The translations under genes were made by a program, and so were the position numbers. The notes beneath the pieces were generated by a model, which did not search any database, was not told the origin of the DNA, and saw nothing but the letters and a program-made list of their open reading frames with translations. From an uncultured Alphaproteobacteria bacterium (GTDB taxonomy: Bacteria; Pseudomonadota; Alphaproteobacteria; Caulobacterales; Caulobacteraceae), in assembly GCA_903822175.1 (NCBI GenBank), contig CAIJOB010000040.1, positions 124,001 through 188,000 of the forward strand: 64,000 nucleotides of DNA, written 5' to 3'. Numbering within the stretch: position 1 is the first letter of the stretch; the number at the start of each line of letters is the position of its first letter. Of the stretch, positions 1 through 7,770 are shown one piece after another.

Positions 1-415
1 GCCCCAGGGCGCCTCGCGCCGCGGCCATGGCGACCGCCAGCGCCTCAAACCCATAGGCCTCGGCCACGCCGAAACCCCAGACGGGCGCCGGCCAGGCGGC
101 GTCTTCGGGGCGCCGGGCGATCACATGCACATGCAGCTGGGCGGTGATGTTGCCGAGCTGGCCGACGTTGAGCTTAGGCGCGGGCCGGCCAAGCGCCTCG
201 GCGATGGCGCGCACCGCGCCGCCCGCCTGCAGGATCTCGTCCATCAGCACGTCGCGTTCGCCGGCCGCCAGGTCTTCCAGTTCGTGGGCATCGGCGCGGC
301 GCGGGATCAGCACGATCCAGGGAAAGCGCGCGTCGGCCTGCAGCCGCACATGGCTGAGCGCGAGGTCGCCCAGGGCTTCCGAGGTGGCGATGAAAGCGGG
401 GTCAATCTCGAACAT
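1..415 (-). CDS. HIT family protein (partial, 3' end outside window)
   Basis: About 138 residues are visible, beginning at the ATG at 415 and running off the left edge, so only the extreme C-terminus is missing. The protein starts [13 protein letters not shown] and carries a conserved [18 protein letters not shown] block. The HIT signature is QLHVHVIAR, with histidines at residues 95 and 97; the third position of the HxHxH triad is Ile. This HVHVIAR form, followed by an AWPAPVWG motif, is common in alphaproteobacterial HIT proteins. HIT proteins bind nucleotides and usually hydrolyse dinucleoside polyphosphates or related phosphoramidates; the exact substrate cannot be read from sequence. It is divergent from the malate dehydrogenase gene, with 134 bp between the starts. 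Confidence 0.88.
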   Translation of the reverse strand, partial: MFEIDPAFIATSEALGDLALSHVRLQADARFPWIVLIPRRADAHELEDLAAGERDVLMDEILQAGGAVRAIAEALGRPAPKLNVGQLGNITAQLHVHVIARRPEDAAWPAPVWGFGVAEAYGFEALAVAMAAARGALG

Positions 416-549
416 GCGGCGAGCTTGGGCGGCGCCCGCGCGCCTGCCAAGCCTCATTCCCCGCAGCGCAGCATTGCGGGCCGCCCTCGCGTAAGCTACG
501 GACCCGCCGCAACAGCCCTCCCAAAGACAAGCTTCACAGGAGCACCAGC

Positions 550-1533
550 ATGGCCAAGTCCCCGATCCGTGTGGCGGTTACCGGCGCGGCCGGCAACATC
601 GGCTACGCGCTGCTGTTCCGCATTGCGTCCGGCCAGATGTTCGGCGCCGATCAGCCGCTGATCCTGCAGCTCCTGGAAATCCCTGTCGAAGGCCCGCAGA
701 AGGCGCTCAAGGGCGTCGCCATGGAAATCGACGACTGCGCCTTCCCGCTGGTCCAGGACATGGTGCTGACCGGCGACGCCGACGTGGCCTTCAAGGACGT
801 GAACTGGGCGCTCTTGGTCGGCTCCAAGCCGCGCGGACCGGGCATGGAACGCGCCGACCTTCTGAAGGACAACGGCAAGATCTTCATCGCCCAGGGCCAG
901 TCGATCGACAAGGTAGCCGCCGACGACTGCCGCATCGCGGTCGTGGGCAACCCCTGCAACACCAATGTGATGATTGCCGCCGCCCAGGCCAAGCGCCTGC
1001 CGAAGGACCGCTTCACCGCCATGGTGCGCCTGGACGAGAACCGCGCCCGCGCGCAACTGGCCAAGAAGGCCGGCGTCTCCATCGACGCGGTCACCGACAC
1101 CTTCATCTACGGCAATCACTCGCCGACGATGTTCGCCGACTTCACCCACGCCAAGATCAACGGCAAGGACGCGGCGTCGGTGATCGGCGACGAAGCCTGG
1201 CTGAAGAACGACTTCCTGCCGGCGGTCGGCAAGCGCGGCGGGGCGATCATCGAAGCCCGCGGCGTGTCGTCCGCGGCCTCGGCGGCTAACGCGCTCGTCG
1301 ACCACGTCCGCGACCTGGTCACGCCGGGCACGATCCATTCCGTCGCCGTCGAGAGCCAGGGCCGCTACGGCTTCGCCGACGGCGTCTGGGCCGGCATGCC
1401 GGTGAAGACCACGGCCACCGGCTATGACGTTATCGACAGCTACCAGATGGACGACTTCGCCAAGTCGAAGATCGCCCTCACCAACGACGAGCTGGTCGGC
1501 GAGCGGGATACCGTGAAGGACCTGCTGGCCTAG
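550..1533 (+). CDS. mdh: Malate dehydrogenase, type 2 (NAD-dependent)
   Basis: A 327-residue protein that interconverts malate and oxaloacetate with NAD in the TCA cycle. The Rossmann motif GAAGNIG lies at residues 12-18. The substrate-binding loop [14 protein letters not shown] and the Asp162/His190 relay (in RLDENRA and GNHSPT) are intact. The motifs [15 protein letters not shown] and [10 protein letters not shown] are those of the type-2 (cytosolic-like, Xanthomonas/Burkholderia/actinobacterial) MDH. They differ from the lactate-dehydrogenase-like type-3 enzyme typical of most Alphaproteobacteria. The ATG start is preceded by an AGGAG 8 nt upstream. The gene faces the end of the coiled-coil gene at 1594, with a small CTCTCCC-type hairpin repeat between them. 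Confidence 0.96.
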   Translation: MAKSPIRVAVTGAAGNIGYALLFRIASGQMFGADQPLILQLLEIPVEGPQKALKGVAMEIDDCAFPLVQDMVLTGDADVAFKDVNWALLVGSKPRGPGMERADLLKDNGKIFIAQGQSIDKVAADDCRIAVVGNPCNTNVMIAAAQAKRLPKDRFTAMVRLDENRARAQLAKKAGVSIDAVTDTFIYGNHSPTMFADFTHAKINGKDAASVIGDEAWLKNDFLPAVGKRGGAIIEARGVSSAASAANALVDHVRDLVTPGTIHSVAVESQGRYGFADGVWAGMPVKTTATGYDVIDSYQMDDFAKSKIALTNDELVGERDTVKDLLA

Positions 1534-1540
1534 GGACCAG

Positions 1541-1585
1541 CCCTCTCCCTACCCTCTCCCTGTCGGGCTTCGCCCGGGGGAGAGG
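1541..1585. repeat. CTCTCCC-type intergenic hairpin repeat
   Basis: CCTCTCCCTACCCTCTCCC is followed by a small hairpin (CGGGCTTCGCCCG) and GGGGGAGAGG, so the unit can fold back on itself. The same CTCTCCC...GGGAGAGG theme recurs at 27921-28027 and 50995-51170, always between genes. It sits between two convergent stop codons and may act as a bidirectional terminator; that role is inferred. Confidence 0.6.
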
Positions 1586-1593
1586 CGATGGCT

Positions 1594-3114
1594 CTAGTAC
1601 CCATCCCCATGGGCGTCGCGCGCCTGGCCGTTCAATTCGGCGATGCGCGCCATGTAGACGTCGTGGACGGCCCAGGGGGCTTCGCGCGCGGCGGCGGTGC
1701 GGGCGGCGAGCCAGCGTTGCTGCTGGCGCTGAAGCTGGGCGTCGGAGACGCCGGCGGCGCGGGCGCCCTGGTAGGCGCGGGTGAGCTGGCGGTCGGCGGC
1801 GCCCAGGTTCGGGTCGGCGCAGACCAGGGCTTCGCCAGGATCGCGCTGGCCGCAGCGCGAGGCTGAGACCCTCATCAGGCCCGAGGGCCGCGGCGGCGGG
1901 ATGGCCGGGGCGGCGTGCGCGCGGATCGGTGGCTCAGCGGCATGAGCGGCCTTGTGACCCTTCAGCGAGGCGCGTTCGATCACCGCCTCGTGGCGCTGCG
2001 CCTTCTTGCTGCGCTTGCGGTCGAGTTTGGCGGTCCGAACGGGCTCGGGCTGCGGCCTGGCCTCGTGAGGCAGGACGCGCTTTATCGTGCGCACCAGGCT
2101 CGCCAGACGGATCTGCTTCTGGGCCTCCTCCTTGGCCACGGCGAGCGCGTCGGCCCGGGCTTCCGCGCGCGCCTCGGCGCGGCCCTTGGCTTCGGCCCTG
2201 GCGAGGCGGACCGTCTCGGCCTTGTCGGCCTTCACCTTGATCAGGGCAGCAGCCCGGCTTTGGGCCTTGCTCTGAGCCTGCGCGAGTTGCGCCAGATGCT
2301 CCGCCTTGGCGGTTGCCTTCGCGGCCTCGGCCTTGGCGAGCCGCACCTGAACAGCCTTGGCTTTGGCGTCCTTGGCCTGCGCCACCTTCAGCTCGGCCAG
2401 CCGCGTCTGCGCCGCCTGTTCCCGGGCCTCATCTTCCCGGTCCGCCTTCGCCTGTTCGGCCTTCTCCTCGGCGGCGCGGGCGAGCGCGGCCTTGTGGGCG
2501 GCGGCTTTTCCGGCCGCGCTGGCGTCGGCCTTGTGCGGCGGATCGGCCTTGGCCAGCAGGATCGGCGGCGGCTTGGGGGCCTCCAGCCGGGTGATCAGCA
2601 TCTTCGGGGCGGCGATTGCGGCGGCGAGGATCGGGGCGAGCCTGGCGACGGCGAAGGGCTTGGGCGCCGGCGCCGGGGCGGCCGCCATCTGCACCGGCGG
2701 CGGCGGCGCAGGCGCGATGGGGGTCCTGACCACGGGGTCGGGCGCCCGTGCTGGGGCGGTGAAGACCGGTAAGGCCATCGGCGCGGCCGGCTTGGCGTCG
2801 CTCGTCGGCAGCACCTGCATCGGTGCGCCGAGCGGGGCTGGGCGGTTGTCGACCACCACCTGCAGGGTGCGGACCGGGCCAGCGGGCGCGGCGGGCGTCG
2901 GCGGCGTCAGGGCCAGCTGGCGCTCGCTCATCCCCGGTCGCGCCCAGAGGCCCAGGCCCGCGCCCAGCACGCAGGCCCCGGCGACGCCAGCGAACAGCAC
3001 GGCGCGTCCCCGGCGGCGTGGCGGTGGCGGATCGCGGAAATCATCCGCAGCCGGCAGGGCCAGCAAGGCGTCTTCCGGAAGTGTGGAATCAGGTGGTGTG
3101 GCGTCAGGTGTCAT
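1594..3114 (-). CDS. Membrane-anchored coiled-coil protein with LprI-like C-terminal domain
   Basis: A 506-residue protein from the ATG at 3114. An in-frame start at 3201 would add 29 residues of no recognisable character. After a Pro-rich cytoplasmic N-terminus and RRRGR there is one membrane segment at about residues 38-58. A Pro/Ala-rich linker follows, then a long Ala/Lys/Glu/Arg coiled coil at about 195-345. The C-terminal ~80 residues (SRCGQRDPGEALVCADPNLGAADRQLTRAYQGA) match the DUF1311/lysozyme-inhibitor LprI pattern with its paired cysteines. The topology puts the coiled coil and LprI-like domain in the periplasm. The function is unknown; a cell-envelope role is the reasonable inference. 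Low-complexity composition makes homology in the middle unreliable. Confidence 0.75.
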   Translation of the reverse strand: MTPDATPPDSTLPEDALLALPAADDFRDPPPPRRRGRAVLFAGVAGACVLGAGLGLWARPGMSERQLALTPPTPAAPAGPVRTLQVVVDNRPAPLGAPMQVLPTSDAKPAAPMALPVFTAPARAPDPVVRTPIAPAPPPPVQMAAAPAPAPKPFAVARLAPILAAAIAAPKMLITRLEAPKPPPILLAKADPPHKADASAAGKAAAHKAALARAAEEKAEQAKADREDEAREQAAQTRLAELKVAQAKDAKAKAVQVRLAKAEAAKATAKAEHLAQLAQAQSKAQSRAAALIKVKADKAETVRLARAEAKGRAEARAEARADALAVAKEEAQKQIRLASLVRTIKRVLPHEARPQPEPVRTAKLDRKRSKKAQRHEAVIERASLKGHKAAHAAEPPIRAHAAPAIPPPRPSGLMRVSASRCGQRDPGEALVCADPNLGAADRQLTRAYQGARAAGVSDAQLQRQQQRWLAARTAAAREAPWAVHDVYMARIAELNGQARDAHGDGY

Positions 3115-3238
3115 GCGAGATCCAGCCCCTAGCGGATCCCTCGACGAAGGTTGTGCTGGCCCGCCCGCCGCGCCCACGGCTAAGCTGAAGGGCCCCCACA
3201 ACCGTCTCTCTCCCGGTCACATTAGAGCCTCAAATCCG

Positions 3239-3787
3239 ATGTTCGCGCCAGCGCCAATTCTTGAGACAGATCGCCTCATTCTCCGGGCGCCCACCGCCGA
3301 AGACCTTGAGCCCTGGGTCAAATTCGCCGCCGACGAGGAGACCATGCGCTACCTGGGCGGCGCGCAGGCCCGCTCGGTGGCCTGGCGAGGCCTGTGCACG
3401 GTCACCGGCTCCTGGACCATCCGGGGCTTTGGCATGTTCTCGGTGATCGAGAAGGCGTCAGGGCGTTGGGTCGGCCGGCTTGGACCGTGGCAGCCGGAAG
3501 ACTGGCCCGGCACGGAGGTCGGCTGGGGCCTGGCGCGGGAGTGCTGGGGCAAGGGCTACGCGACCGAAGGGGCCAGCGCATGCATGGACTATGCGTTTGA
3601 CACCCTGGGCTGGAGCGAGGCGATCCACACCATCGAGCCCGGCAATACGGGCTCGCAGGCGGTGGCCAAGCGGCTGGGCTCGACCCTGCTCGGCCCGACG
3701 CAAATGCCGCCGCCCTATCAGGACACCGAGGTCGAGAGCTGGGGCCAGACCCGCGAACAGTGGGTGGCGCGGCGCGCGGAGCGCTAG
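3239..3787 (+). CDS. GNAT family N-acetyltransferase
   Basis: A 182-residue protein starting MFAPAPILETDRLILRAPTAEDL, the classic opening of the RimJ/RimL-like GNAT group (Acetyltransf_3). The acetyl-CoA binding region is GWGLARECWGKGYATEGA (motif A, Q/RxxGxG/A equivalent), followed by the helix ACMDYAFDTLGWSEAIHTIEPGNTGSQAVAKRLG. The substrate, a small molecule or a protein N-terminus, is not predictable. The ATG at 3239 was chosen because the conserved fold starts there; the reading frame stays open far upstream only as antisense to the neighbouring gene. Its stop codon overlaps the stop of the convergent chimeric ORF by three bases. Confidence 0.9.
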   Translation: MFAPAPILETDRLILRAPTAEDLEPWVKFAADEETMRYLGGAQARSVAWRGLCTVTGSWTIRGFGMFSVIEKASGRWVGRLGPWQPEDWPGTEVGWGLARECWGKGYATEGASACMDYAFDTLGWSEAIHTIEPGNTGSQAVAKRLGSTLLGPTQMPPPYQDTEVESWGQTREQWVARRAER

Positions 3788-4170
3788 ATCCAGCCACTTT
3801 GCCGCAAGAGCCGCGCATAGGTGCGGCTGACCGGGACCTCGGCGCCGTCCTTGAGCGTCAGGGTGGCGCGGCCATCGCCCCGCACGGCCTCGACGATCGC
3901 CGTGCGCGCCACCCACCACGAGCGGTGGACCTGGGCGCCCTCGATCCCCTGCAACTCGGCGATGGCGTCGGAGAGGCGCATCAGGTGCGAGTCGGCCACC
4001 GCCACCGCGACCACGCCCCGCTCAGGCGTCACGCCCAGCGCCCGCAAGGCGGCGGCGAACCGGTTCACGTCGGCGTCCAGCTGAGCGTAGCTCGACCACC
4101 GGTTCGGGGTGATCAGGGCGGCGGCATGCGGCTGAGCCCGCGCCTGGAAGGCTATGTAGGCATCTAACAT
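3784..4170 (-). pseudogene. Chimeric ORF: acyl-CoA synthetase N-terminus joined to LytTR DNA-binding C-terminus
   Basis: A 128-codon open frame with two unrelated halves. Residues 1 to about 58 (ALITPNRWSSYAQLDADVNR, then FAAALRALGVTPERGVVAVA) read as the first part of an AMP-dependent acyl-CoA synthetase (PF00501). Residues about 62-128 (LMRLSDAIAELQGIEGAQV, HRSWWVA, LKDGAEVPVSRTYARLLRQ) read as the last two thirds of a LytTR DNA-binding domain (PF04397), including the conserved HRS and PVSR motifs. The first LytTR strands, the membrane domain normally preceding LytTR, and all adenylation catalytic motifs are missing. The simplest reading is a deletion that fused the 5' end of a synthetase gene to the 3' end of a LytTR regulator gene in frame, near position 3990. 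Whether it is expressed or functional is unknown. Confidence 0.65.
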
Positions 4171-4245
4171 GGCGTGAGCTTAGGCCGCGGCCGGTCCTAG
4201 CCGCAAACGCGCCGCCTCAAGCGCGGCGCCAGATTTGGGGGGTCC

Positions 4246-4321
4246 TGGTGGAGCCGAGGGGAATCGAACCCCTGACCTCCTCATTGCGAACGAGGCGCTC
4301 TACCATCTGAGCTACGGCCCC
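4246..4321 (-). tRNA. tRNA-Ala (anticodon CGC)
   Basis: A complete 76-nt cloverleaf on the minus strand with encoded CCA. The acceptor stem GGGGCCG/CGGCTCC contains the G3-U70 wobble pair that identifies tRNA-Ala. The anticodon stem CCTCG/TGAGG encloses the loop TTCGCAA, giving anticodon CGC (reads GCG). The T arm AGGGG-TTCGATT-CCCCT is intact. Confidence 0.97.
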
Positions 4322-4462
4322 CTAGAAACCACGGGGGTTGACCAGGAAGGCGCGGAATAACCCTTTTGGGCCTGCCTCTGTCAAGCCGCTGCGAAGTGTT
4401 TGGAGCAAGGACAGACCCCTTGCGTCCTTGCCACAACCGGAAAGCCCGCTAGAACCCGGCTC

Positions 4463-4747
4463 ATGGATCCATTGGCATTTGTCATCGCTGTCGTGCGCGG
4501 GCTGCTTGAAGCGTTCGTCTGGGCGGTCATCATCAGCGCCGTGATGTCGTGGCTCGTGGCCTTCGACGTGATCAACCTGCGCAACCAGATGGTCTACAAC
4601 GTCGCTCGGTTCTTGGACGCAGTGACCCGCCCCGTGCTGCGGCCGGTTCAGAAGGTGATCCCGCCGATGGGCGGCGTAGACATTAGCCCGATCATCGTAA
4701 TCGTCGTCATTGGCGCAGCGCTGAGATACCTCATTCCCCAGGTCTAG
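4463..4747 (+). CDS. YggT family membrane protein
   Basis: A 94-residue integral membrane protein with two hydrophobic segments, one at about residues 4-32 (AFVIAVVRGLLEAFVWAVII) and one at about 70-92 (ISPIIVIVVIGAALRYLI). They are separated by the YggT signature VTRPVLRPVQKVIPPMGGVD. The ATG at 4463 is used; a longer frame upstream lacks hydrophobic character. YggT proteins are widespread, with proposed roles in osmotic tolerance and division-associated functions. It lies 142 bp downstream of the divergently oriented tRNA-Ala. Confidence 0.9.
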   Translation: MDPLAFVIAVVRGLLEAFVWAVIISAVMSWLVAFDVINLRNQMVYNVARFLDAVTRPVLRPVQKVIPPMGGVDISPIIVIVVIGAALRYLIPQV

Positions 4748-4960
4748 CGCGCTGGGACCCCGCCAAATCGAGATTCCCAACCGTCGTTCGGAACCTATCG
4801 TTCGGCGACCGGTTAGGTCTTGCGATCCCTCGGCCCTCCCCCCGCCGAGCTGATCATGGGCCGGCCCGGCGAACACCCTGGCATCCCCCCGACCAAAGCG
4901 TCGGGCCGGCCTCCCTTTCCTCCCTAGCGGACGCGCCTGAGGCGGGCCAAATATGCGCCC

Positions 4961-5728
4961 ATGCCCGCTTCCCCTTCCGTGTCCGGCGCCCGCGCCGACC
5001 TCGCCCGCCTGATCGCCGACGCTCGCCGCCTTGTGGTGTTCACCGGCGCCGGCATCTCCACCGAAAGCGGCATTCCCGACTTCCGCAGCCCCGGCGGGGT
5101 GTGGAGCAAGATGAAGTCGATCTACTTCCAGGACTTCGTTTCCGACCCGGCCAGGCGCCGCGAAGCCTGGGAGCGGGCCTTCTCCGGCCGCGCCGGCTGG
5201 GTGGGCCGCGAGCCCAACGCCGGGCACGAGGCGGTCGCCCGCCTGATCGCCCAGGGGAAGGCGACCGCGGTGATCACCCAGAACGTCGACAATCTGCACC
5301 AGGCCTCCGGCGTGCCGGCCGACAAGATCATCGAGCTGCACGGCAACGCCAGCTACGCCACCTGCCTGGAGTGCGCCGAGCGGCACGAGCTGGAGGAGCT
5401 GAAGGAAAGCTTCCTGAAGGCCGGCGAGATTCCCTACTGCCGCCGCTGCGGCGGGTTGGTGAAGACCGCGACCATCTCCTTTGGCCAGTCGATGCCGGTC
5501 GAGCCCATGGCGCGGGCCGAGGCGGCGACGCTGGACTGCGATACCTTCCTGGTGCTGGGCTCGTCCCTGGTGGTGCACCCGGCGGCGGGCTTCCCGCTGA
5601 TGGCCAAGCAGAACGGCGCGAAGCTGGCCATCGTCAACCGCGAGGCCACCGACCTCGATGCCTATGCCGACCTCGTCCTGCACGACGAGATCGGCCCTGC
5701 GATGACCGCTGCGGCGGCGGCCAACTAG
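4961..5728 (+). CDS. cobB: NAD-dependent protein deacylase, Sir2/CobB family
   Basis: A 255-residue sirtuin that removes acyl groups from lysines using NAD. Motifs in order are FTGAGISTESGIPDFRSPGG (NAD binding, residues about 27-46), ITQNVDNLH, catalytic HGN near residue 127, a four-cysteine zinc site (CLEC ... CRRC), and FGQSMP, GSSLVVHPAA and IVNRE. All expected catalytic features are present. In bacteria the main known substrate is acetyl-CoA synthetase, acetylated on its C-terminal-domain lysine; an acs gene lies at 16699 in this window. The gene stands alone. The 213-bp upstream gap holds no other gene I can see. Confidence 0.95.
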   Translation: MPASPSVSGARADLARLIADARRLVVFTGAGISTESGIPDFRSPGGVWSKMKSIYFQDFVSDPARRREAWERAFSGRAGWVGREPNAGHEAVARLIAQGKATAVITQNVDNLHQASGVPADKIIELHGNASYATCLECAERHELEELKESFLKAGEIPYCRRCGGLVKTATISFGQSMPVEPMARAEAATLDCDTFLVLGSSLVVHPAAGFPLMAKQNGAKLAIVNREATDLDAYADLVLHDEIGPAMTAAAAAN

Positions 5729-5729
5729 C

Positions 5730-6206
5730 CTACTTCGGCGCAGCCTGCGGGATGGCCGGTGGCAGGCCCGACGCCGTAGGCGGCGGCGCGGGCGCCGGTG
5801 CGGTTCCAGGCGCAGCGCCGCTCGGCGCGGGACGCGGGCCGCCGAAGCTGGCCTGCAGGGCGCGCATGCCACCCTCGACCATCGGGCCGCAGCGTTTGGC
5901 CTCTTCGGTCAGCGACTTACCCTGCATCTTCGCAGCCTCCGCCTTCACGGCGGCGGGCAGATTGATGCCGGGAGAGCGCGCGCTGATCCGGCCAAGAAAG
6001 AAATAGGCCCCCAGGACTGCGGCCTGTTGTCGCTGTTTGTCCTGGCTCAGCGCGTACATGGTCAGCAGGCACTGAACGTCGCCGCTCACGGCAGCCGAAC
6101 CTGCAATTCCCGCGACAGGGGAAGTTTTCGCCTCTGGGGCGGCAGTCGCGGGCAGGGCGAATACCAGCAACAGCGGCGCCGCCAACCATCTTGATAAACC
6201 TCGCAT
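5730..6206 (-). CDS. Exported hypothetical protein, Pro-rich C-terminus
   Basis: A 158-residue protein from the ATG at 6206. The N-terminus MRGLSRWLAAPLLLVFALPATAAPEA is a standard signal peptide with cleavage likely after ATA or AAP. The mature part holds a helical segment (QCLLTMYALSQDKQRQQAAV, LGAYFFLGRISARSPGINL) and two cysteines. It ends in a low-complexity Pro/Ala/Gly tail (about residues 118-158) like those of periplasmic linker regions. I do not recognise a named family, although small secreted proteins with this helical pattern are frequent in Caulobacterales. Its stop lies one base past the cobB stop, so the two genes converge with no room for a terminator. Confidence 0.8.
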   Translation of the reverse strand: MRGLSRWLAAPLLLVFALPATAAPEAKTSPVAGIAGSAAVSGDVQCLLTMYALSQDKQRQQAAVLGAYFFLGRISARSPGINLPAAVKAEAAKMQGKSLTEEAKRCGPMVEGGMRALQASFGGPRPAPSGAAPGTAPAPAPPPTASGLPPAIPQAAPK

Positions 6207-6372
6207 AATAACCCCTTTGAAAAACCGCTGATATGTACCGTGAACTCGCTCTTGCAGGTCAAGCCCTCCCCGGTGCGAAACCTGTACAGAGTGAGATGAG
6301 AGCCGAATAGTCGGCGCCAATTTGCGAGATGCCACGCTTCGGCGCGATTGTCTTGCAGGGGATAGAGTTGCG

Positions 6373-7569
6373 ATGCGTAGGCTGAACCGAATTCTACTGA
6401 CCGCCGCGGCGACCAGCGTGCTGCTGTCCGCCGGCATGGCGCAAGCCGCCAGCAATCTGCTGACCGACGGCAGCTTCGAGACCTACAACATTGGGACCGG
6501 CAACTACACCTATCCGGGCCTGCCCTTCGGCACCATCTCGCCGATCGGCTCGACGCCGGTCGCCGGCGCCTGGACTTACAACGGTGCGGCGCTGGTCAAC
6601 GCCTCGGGCGGCAGCGCCTGGTACGGCGGCTCGGGGCCCAGCGGCAAGGACGGCGTGCAGTTCGCCTCCCTGCAGGGCACGAGCACCATCACCCAAAGCT
6701 TCATCGCCGGGGCGGCCACCGAACACCTCGGCTGGCTCAGCGCCGGACGCGCCTGCTGCAGCGGCGGCGCTGAGACCTATGGCGTGACGCTGAACGGGAC
6801 GCAGGTCGGGTCCAACTTCACCACGGTCGGCGGTTCGAACTTCGGCTTCAACAGCCTGTCGCTCTCCGGCCTGACCGCGGGCAACAGCTACACCCTGGGC
6901 TTCGCGGGTCAGACCGGCAGCGACGAGACCGCCTTCCTGGACAACATCATCCTGCAGAACGCCGCCTTCCCGGCGCCGCCGGTCGGGCCGCACGTCACGC
7001 GGCTCACCGACCTGGCGCACACCGATCCCGGCGTGCCCATCGACCAGCAGACGGTCGTCGACTTCGACCACCCGAACGCGCTGGGCTTCGGCTTCTCCGG
7101 CGGCTATGTGCGCTCCGGCGCGCTGGGCCTCGACCCCAGCGTCAGCGCACCTCCGCCGGGCGACCTGACCAACTACGAGACGGTGATGGGCGGCCAAAGC
7201 GCGACCTTCACCTCGCCGTCGCCGATGACCAGCTTCAGCTTCTTCCTAGGCTCGCCCGACTACTACAACACCGTCGAACTGATCGGGCCCGGCGGCTACG
7301 ACTGGACCCTGAAGGGCGACGACATCTGGGGTGGCGTTCCCCCCGGCAACGGCGACCAGTCGCTTGGCATTCGCGTCCGCTACGACTTCGGGGCCAACCC
7401 GGTGGACAAGATCATCTTCTCGTCGGGCAGCAACTCCTTCGAGTTCGACACCCTGGCCGCCAACCTGGGCGTGCCCGAGCCGACCACCTGGGCGCTGATG
7501 ATCCTGGGCTTCGGCGGTGTGGGCGCGATGTTGCGCACCCGCCGCCGCCAGGCGCTCGCCACGGCCTGA
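6373..7569 (+). CDS. PEPxxWA-CTERM sorting-domain exported protein
   Basis: A 398-residue secreted protein. The ATG at 6373 gives a clean signal peptide (MRRLNRILLTAAATSVLLSA, then GMAQA). Residues about 27-200 (NLLTDGSFETYN ... FLDNIILQNA) resemble a DUF642/galactose-binding-like jelly-roll domain. The second half is a beta-rich region without a clear family. The C-terminus is a textbook PEP-CTERM tripartite signal: VPEPTTWA, a hydrophobic stretch (LMILGFGGVGAML), then basic RTRRR. Such proteins are processed by exosortase/archaeosortase-type enzymes and are often extracellular or biofilm-associated. No exosortase gene is in this window. A strong terminator follows at 7591. Confidence 0.9.
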   Translation: MRRLNRILLTAAATSVLLSAGMAQAASNLLTDGSFETYNIGTGNYTYPGLPFGTISPIGSTPVAGAWTYNGAALVNASGGSAWYGGSGPSGKDGVQFASLQGTSTITQSFIAGAATEHLGWLSAGRACCSGGAETYGVTLNGTQVGSNFTTVGGSNFGFNSLSLSGLTAGNSYTLGFAGQTGSDETAFLDNIILQNAAFPAPPVGPHVTRLTDLAHTDPGVPIDQQTVVDFDHPNALGFGFSGGYVRSGALGLDPSVSAPPPGDLTNYETVMGGQSATFTSPSPMTSFSFFLGSPDYYNTVELIGPGGYDWTLKGDDIWGGVPPGNGDQSLGIRVRYDFGANPVDKIIFSSGSNSFEFDTLAANLGVPEPTTWALMILGFGGVGAMLRTRRRQALATA

Positions 7570-7590
7570 GACGCGCGCTCTCGGAAAAGC

Positions 7591-7625
7591 AAAGCCCCGG
7601 CCGCCGCAAGGCGCCGGGGCTTTTT
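7591..7625 (+). terminator. Rho-independent terminator after PEP-CTERM gene
   Basis: An 11-bp perfect GC-rich stem (AAAGCCCCGGC/GCCGGGGCTTT) with an 11-nt loop is followed directly by a T run. It starts 22 bp after the stop codon at 7569. Confidence 0.9.
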
Positions 7626-7640
7626 GCATTTCGGGAAAGA

Positions 7641-7716
7641 TGGTGCCGCCTAGAGGACTCGAACCTCCGACCTACGCATTACGAATGCGCCGCTCTACCA
7701 GCTGAGCTAAGGCGGC
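7641..7716 (-). tRNA. tRNA-Thr (anticodon CGT)
   Basis: A complete 76-nt cloverleaf on the minus strand with encoded CCA. The acceptor stem is GCCGCCT/AGGCGGC. The anticodon stem GCGCA/TGCGT encloses TTCGTAA, giving anticodon CGT (reads ACG, Thr). The T arm is GGAGG-TTCGAGT-CCTCT. Confidence 0.96.
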
Positions 7717-7770
7717 CCAAAAGGCCTTGTCTTGGTGCGGCGCGAAGAACCCTCCGCCGCGAAGGAGCGC

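Noticed and set aside
3784-4170. Reading the whole ORF as a normal LytTR regulator
   Set aside because: The first 58 residues match an AMP-binding enzyme and the first strands of the LytTR domain are missing, so I call it a chimera.
4790-4814. GGAAC-N16-GGTT-like sequence upstream of cobB, considered as an EcfG general-stress promoter
   Set aside because: The -10 element is GGTT rather than CGTT, the position is 150 bp upstream, and CGTTCGG is locally repeated, so the match is likely chance.
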